Shown: in pieces, positions 17,505 through 25,530 of the stretch | Numbering within the stretch: position 1 is the first letter of the stretch | Layout: each line of letters starts with the position of its first letter | NCBI GenBank assembly: GCA_028715015.1 | Contig: JAQTLF010000004.1 | Location: 1-42,874 of the forward strand | Direction: 5' to 3' | DNA length: 42,874 bases | Origin: Candidatus Moraniibacteriota bacterium | GTDB lineage: Bacteria; Patescibacteriota; Minisyncoccia; Moranbacterales; GWC2-37-73 | Notes under the pieces: model-generated | Databases searched by the model: none | What the model was told of the DNA's origin: nothing | What the model saw: only the letters and a program-made list of their open reading frames with translations | Position numbers and translations under genes: made by a program

Positions 17505-20500
17505 TCAGAAAAATTGATTAATTTCTTTGCGATAACTTTCTTGAAAATTTTTCAAATTATGTTGAAAAATGATCCGCTCTCTTATTAATGCTATCTTGTC
17601 GAAATAATATGAGGGATTATTATAAAATTTATCAATTTTTTCACAATATTCATCGACTGTTTCAACATTTTTAACAAGTAAACCATAATCTCTTCCAAAA
17701 ATTTCCTCCGTATCTCCAATTGCTGATGAAATTATTGGCAAATTGTGTCCAATCATATCCAAAATAACTAATGCAATGCCTTCAAATTTTGAAGTGAAAA
17801 GCAATAAATCAAATTCCTCCATATTCAATTCAGAATAATCATTATAGACACCGCGATATTCAACATTTTTCAATTTTAATATTTTTTCAAAGTATTCATC
17901 AGCCACTTTATCCCCAAAACATGCACCATAAACAACAAATGTAATGTTTTTTCTCTCTTTACATATGCCATAAAAAACATCCATCAATTTTTGATTACAT
18001 ATTCTTGAAGCCCATAATATTTTTTTATTTACGGAAAATTTCTTTTTAATGTTCAGCGCCTGATCTATTGGTGAAAATAATTTTATATAAGGGAAATCTA
18101 CTCCAGCCAATTCTTTAAAATAAGTATACCAGTATGCATTATCACTTAAAACTAAGTCTGAATTACGCATAATCTCAGGGTATAAAACTGGATAACCATC
18201 ATATTTGCCAGTATCCCAATTATATACTGGGCAAAAAAGCGAGGAAACTATTCTAACCCCATATTCCGTAAATATATCTTTATAGTATTTAATCAATTGC
18301 AAGGCGATATCGGAATTTATTACATGAATAACTTTAATTTTTGAATTCATTATCGCCTTCATTAATATATGCATTTGTTCATCAGCGCTAAAATTAGACC
18401 AACACGGACATTCCGATGCAATATCGAAATGCGGAATAGAAATTTGATCTATTCTTTCTCCCGACTTTATAGTTGTTATTAAACATGGATTATAGCTGGT
18501 TTCATGCAAAGAATTTGAATATTCAACTACCAATTTATCGGCACCACCCAAAACAACCCATGGCGCAAAGAATATAAAATCCCTATTTTCTAAAAATTTT
18601 AACAATTTAATATAAATTTTAACTTGATCAGAGATTTCAAGCCCTAAATAACGAGGATTATGAAATCTTCTATCAAATATGGAAATATTTTTTTCGCCAT
18701 ATCCTTTTAAGAATTTTTTGTAAACACCAATATTATTTTCATGATAATTTTCAATAATATTGTCATTACCAATAGCAAACTTTTTATTTGCCAACATAGG
18801 TTTTTTATAAAAAAAACCATTGTCCACTAGACGCTTTTTAACAAGATTACCATTTAACACACTGTGTGAATCTTTTTGTTTTCTATAATAAAAAACAAAT
18901 TTTGAACCAACATAAGGCAGACCCATATTTAATAAAAAATTGTTCAAATCCCAATCTTCATGTCCATAAATATGGTCGTTTTTTCTATTTTCATATTTAA
19001 GTAACATGCCCCTGAAACACATTATTTTGCTAGTATAACAATGTGTAAATAAATTATTAATTTTTATATTATCATTTGAGTTGTTATAAACATGAAAACT
19101 TATTCTAGGAAATTCCACAAGAAGCTCAGGAAATGCCACCAAGTGCTCATTTTCTGGCAATTTTTCCAGATCATCTTGCTTTTTTACGACATTCCCATAG
19201 TGATTAAATGTTGTGTCAAACAAAGCAGCAAAACAATTCGAGGAGGATAGATCGTCACCATCAGCAAATAAAATAAAATTATTTTTAGCTATATTAACTC
19301 CAAAATTTCTTGAATCTGCTGGGTTTCCAAAATCAACAACCTCAATTTTATTGAAAATGTCTATACTATTTTTAACTATTTGTTCAGTTTTACTATCTGG
19401 TTTATCCAAAACAGCAATGAACTCGATATTTTTCCATAGCTGAAATTTATCATGATATTTTTTCATATCACGAATATTTTGTATTGTTTTTTTCGCAATC
19501 AAACCCTCCGCATGGAATGTTACAACCAAAGACAATGTATATATATCCCTATCTACGAGCCCATTTGAAAGATTTATATAATGTTTAGTCTCTTTATATT
19601 CATTAATTAAGTTATTAAATATTTTTTTTAGATATTTTTTTGCAAATGAAATGGGGTGAAAAACTACAAATTTTATTTTATAATTAATATCCCTTAACTT
19701 CCAAAATTTAGATGTTAACATAAATGAGATTTCATTTTTTAATCTTTCACATTTATATTGAAGCTGCATATTTAATTCCAATAATTCATCTTTTTCAATT
19801 TTTAATGTTTCAATTGTTTTTTTAAGATTACTTTGACTTTCTAAATTTTCTGCAATCAAACTATCAGCCGCTGATTCCCTATTAATATCTAATGCTTTAT
19901 TGATATCAATTTTTTTATGCATTATATCTGTGATCTTACAAAAATAATCCGCATTTTCTGCCGAATAATATTTTTTAATGTGCTTGTTTATAACGTCTTT
20001 ATCATCATTAGATATTTTATATCTCCACGGTAATGAAAGAGCTAAAAAAACATTTTGAATATTGGCTCTCAGTGATGGTGTTATTTTAAATGCAACAATA
20101 TTTGGCAGTCCATAATTCTCAAGATATTTTTTAGGAAATATTTTATCACATGACAAAACACTCATCAACAATCCTGTTGCATAAGCATTTTCAACATAGT
20201 GCACATTATTTTGATCTACACTTTCCTTGATAACTATTGCGCCTTTTTCAATCGGCAAATTTTGCAAATTAGTATCATGCAAAATACAAATAGCGCCATC
20301 CTTGAGATAAGGAAGTACCATAAGAAAATCAAGCAACTCGCCAGGCACAACATGCATTGTATCAATGACGCAAAAATCTATCCCTGGTCCAATAATATCT
20401 AAAAATTTAGCTGCAACACCTCCAGTATAAACAGCTATTTTGTCACGCAAATCTGGCTGCGTTTTTTCCAAAATCCAACCTGTTTTTTGTTCAGGATCAC

Positions 20501-20720
20501 GATAATAGGCGTCATTGTAGTCAATTCCAAAGAGCTTTACATCTGGATCCATTCTTGTATCCTCCAACATAAAAGCAGAGCAACTCCCCGCAGCAATACC
20601 AATTTCCAAAATTTTCTTAGGACTATGTGTTTTGATTAGTTCACTAATAAAATCAATTTCGGATTCCTGCATTTCTGAATAATTTAACAACAACCGTCTT
20701 TTATCTTCAATCTTTCCCAT
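17505..20720 (-). CDS. Trifunctional fusion: SAM methyltransferase-like domain + GT2 domain + GT4-like domain
   Basis: KILEIGIAAGSCSAFMLED...CVIDTMHVVPGELL; LSLVVTFHAEGLIAKKTIQNI...ADGDDLSSSN; FFAPWVVLGGADKLVVEYSNSL...FTSKFEGIALVILD. Confidence 0.85.
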   Translation of the reverse strand: MGKIEDKRRLLLNYSEMQESEIDFISELIKTHSPKKILEIGIAAGSCSAFMLEDTRMDPDVKLFGIDYNDAYYRDPEQKTGWILEKTQPDLRDKIAVYTGGVAAKFLDIIGPGIDFCVIDTMHVVPGELLDFLMVLPYLKDGAICILHDTNLQNLPIEKGAIVIKESVDQNNVHYVENAYATGLLMSVLSCDKIFPKKYLENYGLPNIVAFKITPSLRANIQNVFLALSLPWRYKISNDDKDVINKHIKKYYSAENADYFCKITDIMHKKIDINKALDINRESAADSLIAENLESQSNLKKTIETLKIEKDELLELNMQLQYKCERLKNEISFMLTSKFWKLRDINYKIKFVVFHPISFAKKYLKKIFNNLINEYKETKHYINLSNGLVDRDIYTLSLVVTFHAEGLIAKKTIQNIRDMKKYHDKFQLWKNIEFIAVLDKPDSKTEQIVKNSIDIFNKIEVVDFGNPADSRNFGVNIAKNNFILFADGDDLSSSNCFAALFDTTFNHYGNVVKKQDDLEKLPENEHLVAFPELLVEFPRISFHVYNNSNDNIKINNLFTHCYTSKIMCFRGMLLKYENRKNDHIYGHEDWDLNNFLLNMGLPYVGSKFVFYYRKQKDSHSVLNGNLVKKRLVDNGFFYKKPMLANKKFAIGNDNIIENYHENNIGVYKKFLKGYGEKNISIFDRRFHNPRYLGLEISDQVKIYIKLLKFLENRDFIFFAPWVVLGGADKLVVEYSNSLHETSYNPCLITTIKSGERIDQISIPHFDIASECPCWSNFSADEQMHILMKAIMNSKIKVIHVINSDIALQLIKYYKDIFTEYGVRIVSSLFCPVYNWDTGKYDGYPVLYPEIMRNSDLVLSDNAYWYTYFKELAGVDFPYIKLFSPIDQALNIKKKFSVNKKILWASRICNQKLMDVFYGICKERKNITFVVYGACFGDKVADEYFEKILKLKNVEYRGVYNDYSELNMEEFDLLLFTSKFEGIALVILDMIGHNLPIISSAIGDTEEIFGRDYGLLVKNVETVDEYCEKIDKFYNNPSYYFDKIALIRERIIFQHNLKNFQESYRKEINQFF

Positions 20721-20760
20721 AATGATATACTAATTATAAAAATCAATAAGATACTCGTTA

Positions 20761-22002
20761 TTAATTCCACTCATAATCAACCTCTATAAATCCATGGCTT
20801 TTCTTTTTGGAAACAAACTTAAACTCACTTGATTTTTCAAGTAAATCATAATTTTTAAAAGCATTATCTCCATGAACTGCTGCTTTAATATAATACGTGT
20901 TATTTTTAAGAGGCAAATTGAAAAAATTTATTTGAAAATATCCTAATTTTATATATTTTTCTTTATCAACATCGTCTATAAAAGTATTGATTCCAAATAT
21001 ATACAGACCGTCTTGACTATGAACAGCTAATCCAAAATTAAGATCGTTTTTTGCTTTTTTAATATCAAAATAAACCCTGATTGACATATCGTCTCCAGTC
21101 TCAAAAACATTTTTTTCTTTGCCATCTTTATCCAAAAATTCAACCTTTGTTATTTCTGCAATTTTGTGTGATTCAGTTTTGTTTTCTTCATTTGAAATGG
21201 CAACATTTTTTTCTTTTCCATCTTTCTTTTGCTTTTCTTCGTCAAAAATCCTTTTTTCCTCGTCTGACATGTTTTGATACATGTATTCAGTTCCAACATC
21301 TTCAGCCTTTCCAATTTTTATTATTTTTCCGTTTCTAAGAAGCAATGCTCGATCACAATATCGTTGCACTGTGGCAATATCATGAGTGACCAAAATCACT
21401 GTTTTTCCAGCATCTCTGTATTTGCTGAATTCTGAAAGACATTTTGATTGAAAATTGCTGTCTCCCACAGCCAAAACCTCATCCATCAACAAAATCTCAC
21501 GGTTGGCATGAATTGAAACAGAAAAAGCCAACCGCACTTGCATGCCGGAAGAATAATTTTTCAGTTTTTGATCAATGAATCGCTCCAGTTCAGAAAATTG
21601 CACGATTGAATCAAATTTTTTGTCGATTTCTTTCTTGGAAAGTCCCAAAACAGTGGCATTGAGATACACATTGTCACGACCGGAGAGTTCAGGATTGAAA
21701 CCGATTCCAAGCTCCAAAAATGGCGAAATGCGTCCGTCAATTTTCACGCTTCCCTTGTCGGTCTGATATATGCCAGCCAGGATTTTAAGCAATGTGCTTT
21801 TTCCGCTTCCATTTCGGCCAATGATGCCGAAAAATTCACCTTTTTTCACTTCAAAAGAAACATCGTCAAGGGCTTTAAATTCTTCGTAGGAGTTTTTTTT
21901 GAAAGCCGAAACAGCCGCCCCTCGCAGTGAGGAGATTTTCTCATGAGGAATTTTGAATGTCTTACTGACATTTTTGACGCTTATTGCGATATCTTTGTTC
22001 AT
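20761..22002 (-). CDS. wzt: Polysaccharide ABC transporter ATP-binding protein with Wzt-like C-terminal domain
   Basis: Walker A GIIGRNGSGKSTLL, signature NYSSGMQVRLAFSVSIH, Walker B ILLMDEVLAVGD, beta-rich C-terminus. Confidence 0.9.
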   Translation of the reverse strand: MNKDIAISVKNVSKTFKIPHEKISSLRGAAVSAFKKNSYEEFKALDDVSFEVKKGEFFGIIGRNGSGKSTLLKILAGIYQTDKGSVKIDGRISPFLELGIGFNPELSGRDNVYLNATVLGLSKKEIDKKFDSIVQFSELERFIDQKLKNYSSGMQVRLAFSVSIHANREILLMDEVLAVGDSNFQSKCLSEFSKYRDAGKTVILVTHDIATVQRYCDRALLLRNGKIIKIGKAEDVGTEYMYQNMSDEEKRIFDEEKQKKDGKEKNVAISNEENKTESHKIAEITKVEFLDKDGKEKNVFETGDDMSIRVYFDIKKAKNDLNFGLAVHSQDGLYIFGINTFIDDVDKEKYIKLGYFQINFFNLPLKNNTYYIKAAVHGDNAFKNYDLLEKSSEFKFVSKKKSHGFIEVDYEWN

Positions 22003-22462
22003 AATTTCTAATTTTGAATTTCGAATTTCGAACCAAATTTTAATGTTTCAACTACTTAATTTTGAAATAATCTTTCCAAAAATAAGTGTTAGTTCCTGAG
22101 CTTCTTTCCATAACATGCCTGTTTCTGAAGCTAACTCTGGAGACGCCACTGAAATCATATGCAGCCAGTGCTTACTTTCTTGTATCTCTTTTTTGCAAAT
22201 ATGTATCTTGTTCTTGAAATCTTTCTTTGAGCTGGCACCGTTAGCTTCAGCATAATTGGCTCCCACACTGGTTGAACTCCTGACTATTTGTGAAATAAGC
22301 GGTCTTGTTATTGTATCCTGTTTTATTTTTTTGCACATCAATATGCAGCTTTCACCAAAAGCTGACGTTCTGATTTCTAAATTATACTCTCTTTTGTTAT
22401 TATTTTCAATCATTAGTTTTTCGAAATTGATTCAAAATTCAAAATTGGAAATTCGAAATTTA
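22003..22462. repeat. Cassette 1: heptamer inverted arms around a four-helix-bundle ORF
   Basis: Left AATTTCT AATTTTG AATTTCG AATTTCG; right CGAAATT GATT CAAAATT CAAAATT GGAAATT CGAAATT. Confidence 0.85.
22048..22413 (-). CDS. Four-helix-bundle protein (S23/Avd-like)
   Basis: Family motifs: LISQIVRSSTSVGANYAEANGASSKKDFKNKIHICKKEIQESKHWLHMI. Confidence 0.92.
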   Translation of the reverse strand: MIENNNKREYNLEIRTSAFGESCILMCKKIKQDTITRPLISQIVRSSTSVGANYAEANGASSKKDFKNKIHICKKEIQESKHWLHMISVASPELASETGMLWKEAQELTLIFGKIISKLSS

Positions 22463-22535
22463 TGCAATGTGCTTCATATGGTGCAGGATGGGGATATGGT
22501 GATTTTCTCTTATTTTAAGCCATAATTTATCAATA

Positions 22536-22564
22536 TTGACAGAAAACATGTGATGTGGTAGTAT
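22536..22564 (+). promoter_or_regulatory. Sigma70-like promoter of RNA unit 1
   Basis: TTGACA-17 nt-TAGTAT. Confidence 0.75.
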
Positions 22565-22570
22565 TACTTC

Positions 22571-22627
22571 ATAGAAATCTCGGCCAGGAGGTAACACTCC
22601 ACATCGTTAGGCGGGGATTTTTATTTT
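22571..22627 (+). ncRNA. Candidate structured small RNA 1, convergent with 22638-23045
   Basis: AAUCUC-G-GCC ... GGC-G-GGGAUU closing stem, inner GGAG/CUCC hairpin, U-rich end UUUUUAUUUU. Confidence 0.55.
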
Positions 22628-22637
22628 GTTCAAAATA

Positions 22638-23045
22638 CTACTTTGGTGAAAAACAAGACATCATATATTTTCTTTTTCTTTTATCCTCTTTTATTTGGAC
22701 ATAAAACAAATTCTTCTCCTTGGTTAGTCCCGCAAATCTATACAATATTTCTTTTCTTTCAAAAGACTCCACTTTCTCAACTGGCCCAACCTTGGAATCT
22801 TTTATTAACTCTAGTGATGCATTAAAAAATCGCAATCTGTTCATTCTCTCTTTCTGGGATTTCTGAAACAAATGTTCACGAAAATAGTCTAAAAATATTT
22901 TTTCTTTTTTAAAATAAGCTGACCTAATATATGGCCGTCTTTTTGTTTTCTTCTTGATTTCATCATAAACCAAAAAAGCTTTCTTCATGACCTCGCCGTA
23001 GCTCGTTCCTGAGATTTTATTTGATTTTGTTTGATATGGAATCAT
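22638..23045 (-). CDS. Small basic protein, possibly a RelE/BECR-fold nuclease toxin
   Basis: KRRPYIRSAYFKKEKIFLDYFREHL...ILYRFAGLTKEKNLFYVQIKEDKRKRKYMMSCFSPK; family call from memory only. Confidence 0.6.
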   Translation of the reverse strand: MIPYQTKSNKISGTSYGEVMKKAFLVYDEIKKKTKRRPYIRSAYFKKEKIFLDYFREHLFQKSQKERMNRLRFFNASLELIKDSKVGPVEKVESFERKEILYRFAGLTKEKNLFYVQIKEDKRKRKYMMSCFSPK

Positions 23046-23054
23046 TACTATAAA

Positions 23055-23134
23055 ACAAACCCCGCCATGCCCAAAGGGTCAGGACGGGTGGTTTTAGATG
23101 ATTGAATTATAGCAAAACAAGGAGATGATGTCAA
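23055..23134 (-). promoter_or_regulatory. Perfect-consensus promoter plus GC-rich leader hairpin upstream of the 22638-23045 ORF
   Basis: Minus strand TTGACA (23134-23129), 17 nt, TATAAT (23111-23106); then CCCGTCCTGACCCTTTGGGCATGGCGGGGTTTGTTTT. Confidence 0.75.
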
Positions 23135-23137
23135 AAT

Positions 23138-23209
23138 GCCGCTCATCTTTTCGTGAGGAATGCGGAAAGTTTTGGAAACGTGGGAGACTTTTATGGCAAC
23201 ATCAGACAT
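23138..23209 (-). pseudogene. Truncated N-terminus of a second Wzt-like ATPase
   Basis: MSDVAIKVSHVSKTFRIPHEKMSG parallels MNKDIAISVKNVSKTFKIPHEKISS at 22002; no Walker A follows. Confidence 0.8.
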
Positions 23210-23212
23210 AGC

Positions 23213-23690
23213 TTAGTTTAAAGTTTTAAATTTGAAATTTGAAATCAGTTTTAATTCTCTAAGTTTTTAATTTCCTTATTCCTGCCCTCCATTGTAACAA
23301 TTATCTTGGAAAAAATCAAAGTTAGCTCGTGCGCTTCCTGCCAAAATTTACGACATTCTTCAATATTTTCAACACTTGCTTTGCCCAAAAGCTGCAACCA
23401 GTACTTTGTTTCTTTCGCCTCTTTCTTGCAAATGTATATTTTATTCTTAAAATCTTTCTTGGAACTCGCCCCATTTGCTTCGCAATAGTTTGCGCCAATG
23501 CTTGTAGCTGAGCGTACAAGTTGATTCAAAAGTGGAATTGTCACAATATCTTTGTTTATTTTTCTTATAAATTCAATAATTTCACCGCTGAATTTCGCGG
23601 TTCTGTCTTCGAGTTTGAATTTTTCTTGTGATTTCTCCATTTAAAATTTAGGATTTGATTTTAAATTTAAAACTTTAAACTTAAAAATAT
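23213..23690. repeat. Cassette 2: heptamer inverted arms around a four-helix-bundle ORF
   Basis: Left AGTTTAA AGTTTTA AATTTGA AATTTGA AATC; right TTAAAATTTAGGATTTGATTTTAAATTTAAAACTTTAAACTTAAAAATA. Confidence 0.8.
23251..23640 (-). CDS. Four-helix-bundle protein (S23/Avd-like)
   Basis: LLNQLVRSATSIGANYCEANGASSKKDFKNKIYICKKEAKETKYWLQLL. Confidence 0.92.
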   Translation of the reverse strand: MEKSQEKFKLEDRTAKFSGEIIEFIRKINKDIVTIPLLNQLVRSATSIGANYCEANGASSKKDFKNKIYICKKEAKETKYWLQLLGKASVENIEECRKFWQEAHELTLIFSKIIVTMEGRNKEIKNLEN

Positions 23691-23781
23691 TTTTGCTTGT
23701 ATCTTGATGTTTGTATCTTACACGATTTTAAGGACTTGTGACTTTGTGGACTTTTTTGTGATTTATCAATTTTTGTATTTT

Positions 23782-24840
23782 TTAAGCAAGAAAGTAATTA
23801 TTGATTGCGAATTTGAATTGTTCAACGAAAAGTTCCTTGAAAAATAATGCGCTGTTTTGCTCATAGAATAACAGAATCGCTTTTTTGTAATCACTCTCAT
23901 TGACACTTCTATATGACAACGGACAAAAGCCATACGCCATCAAGATGGCATTACCCAAAATACGGGCGGTTCGTTTATTTCCATCCTCAAAAGGCTGTAT
24001 ATATGAAATCATCAAAATTGCCATAAGTGCTTTTTCCAGAGGATGCTGGATTTTCCCAATTGCAGATATTGTTTTTTCCAATACTTCTTTTATTTGATAT
24101 TGATTGTCTAATGGTCGATATATTGTTCCAGTAATTCCGACCAAACCTTTGCGCAAGCCTGTTGCCACGTTCAAATCACCGACAATAAGAGCATGCAAAT
24201 CCTCAATTTTCCTCACAGTCAAATCACTGAACACCTCTTTATTATTCAGGACATAATCAAGCGCTTTTTTATGATTCAAAATCATAACCGCCTCTTCTTT
24301 TTCATGCCCCTCTGCTTCCTTGTTTTCACGTATAAGTATTTCCGTATCTATAAGCGAATACGTATTTCCTTCAATCTGTGAAGATTTCCAACTAAGTTCG
24401 ATAGTCAGTCGCTCCAATTCTTTTTTGAAAATCGTTTCCGACATCGAAGCCACTCGCTTTTCGTAAAAATTGTTGATTTCCTGCAATTCGGAAAGCTCAT
24501 CATCATTAAACAAACCGGCCATATTGTCGAATATTTCAAAATTGAAATTAGGATATGTCACCACTCGTTCATCAAGAGTTTTCTTGAAATATTCCTCCAC
24601 ATTGAAATATGATAAAAGTTTGTTCTCAACAGCCTCAAAATATAACACGCTTCTTCCCATTCCTTCTTTTTTGATCAACTTGTTTTCCAACAAAAAATCC
24701 ATATCTCGAATAATCGTAACACGTGAAAAAACCTCACCGAGATCCCTCTCTGTGTATGCCTTAATCTCTCGAGTTCCCACACCTTTTTGTCCCCTTATGA
24801 AGCCAAAAATTGTTGATTGTCTTTTTGTTAAATTAATCAT
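23782..24840 (-). CDS. Fic-domain protein with N-terminal HTH; canonical motif His replaced by Gln
   Basis: SYIQPFEDGNKRTARILGNAI; N-terminal SSQIEGN (SxxxEG inhibitory-type motif). Start placed at MINLTKRQ. Confidence 0.9.
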   Translation of the reverse strand: MINLTKRQSTIFGFIRGQKGVGTREIKAYTERDLGEVFSRVTIIRDMDFLLENKLIKKEGMGRSVLYFEAVENKLLSYFNVEEYFKKTLDERVVTYPNFNFEIFDNMAGLFNDDELSELQEINNFYEKRVASMSETIFKKELERLTIELSWKSSQIEGNTYSLIDTEILIRENKEAEGHEKEEAVMILNHKKALDYVLNNKEVFSDLTVRKIEDLHALIVGDLNVATGLRKGLVGITGTIYRPLDNQYQIKEVLEKTISAIGKIQHPLEKALMAILMISYIQPFEDGNKRTARILGNAILMAYGFCPLSYRSVNESDYKKAILLFYEQNSALFFKELFVEQFKFAINNYFLA

Positions 24841-24852
24841 GCGTGTATATAT

Positions 24853-24895
24853 TTGTATCATTTTATACGATTAATTGTATCATTTTGATACAATT
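24853..24895. promoter_or_regulatory. Candidate autoregulatory operator upstream of Fic
   Basis: AATTGTATCA-TTT-TGATACAATT (24873-24895) plus partial copy TTGTATCATTTTATACGA. Confidence 0.65.
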
Positions 24896-25213
24896 AATGC
24901 AACACCTTGCGTCAATTTATAACTTTTTAGACATTGTATGTATTAAAAGATATATCTAATTACGCATCACAACACATAGACGTATTATATACGATTAATA
25001 GACGATTGCAAAGCCACGGAAAGCCCTGCTACCCATGGTTAAGCGGAAATGCAAAAAACACAGTTCCACATTTCTTTTGACCGCAAAAGAAACCTGGAGG
25101 AAAGAAAACTCGCACCGGATGAAGATACTGTGGCAAAAACTGCGTTCTTCGCTAAAATTTACACTTCGCGCCTACGTCTGCTGACGGGCGCTACGTTTCA
25201 AAATTTTTTAACG

Positions 25214-25382
25214 CTCATCACTTGTTTTTTGCCTACGTACTTCATATGGTGCATTTGGAATGCGGAATGCGAATACTGGATTGATTTTTGCGATTTCTCC
25301 ATTTTAAATTTAGGATTTGATTTTAAACTTAAAACTTTAAACTTAAAAATATTTCTGCTTGCTTACGTACTTCATATGGTGC
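25214..25382 (+). repeat. ~169-bp duplicated block, copy 1; includes a copy of the cassette 2 right arm
   Basis: CTCATCACTTGTTTTTTGCCTACGTACTTCATATGGTGCA...CTTGCTTACGTACTTCATATGGTGCA. Confidence 0.85.
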
Positions 25383-25434
25383 AGAATGGGAATATAGTTA
25401 TTTTCCATTATTTTAAGCCATAATTTATCAAATA

Positions 25435-25463
25435 TTGACAGAAAACATGTGGTGTGGTAGTAT
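25435..25463 (+). promoter_or_regulatory. Sigma70-like promoter of RNA unit 2
   Basis: TTGACA-17 nt-TAGTAT, nearly identical to 22536-22564. Confidence 0.75.
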
Positions 25464-25469
25464 TAGTTT

Positions 25470-25530
25470 ACAATGGCATCTCGCAAGAGAAGCTCCGAGG
25501 ACTCGCTTAGGCGGGTCCGTTTTTTTATTT
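25470..25530 (+). ncRNA. Candidate structured small RNA 2, convergent with the MazF/PemK-like gene
   Basis: Hairpin GGC-A-UCUC-GCAA-GAGA-A-GCU, then terminator GGACUCGC-UUAG-GCGGGUCC-G-UUUUUUU. Confidence 0.6.
25499..25527 (+). terminator. Terminator of RNA unit 2; T-tract overlaps the last codons of the MazF-like CDS
   Basis: GGACTCGC TTAG GCGGGTCC GTTTTTTT. Confidence 0.85.

Noticed and set aside
22048-22413. Diversity-generating retroelement (Avd-like proteins)
   Set aside because: No reverse transcriptase ORF and no template/variable repeat pair seen; the four-helix-bundle proteins stand alone.
22256-22525. 89-aa plus-strand ORF antisense to a four-helix-bundle gene
   Set aside because: Antisense to a confident CDS; only its last 15 codons are repeated elsewhere, reported separately.
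25060-25100. TTTCTTTTGACCGCAAAAGAAA palindrome as an operator
   Set aside because: No confident gene starts beside it; more likely a dispersed palindromic repeat.
25049-25423. 124-aa plus-strand ORF
   Set aside because: Runs through duplicated noncoding blocks and an arm copy; no SD or family signal. Likely chance ORF.
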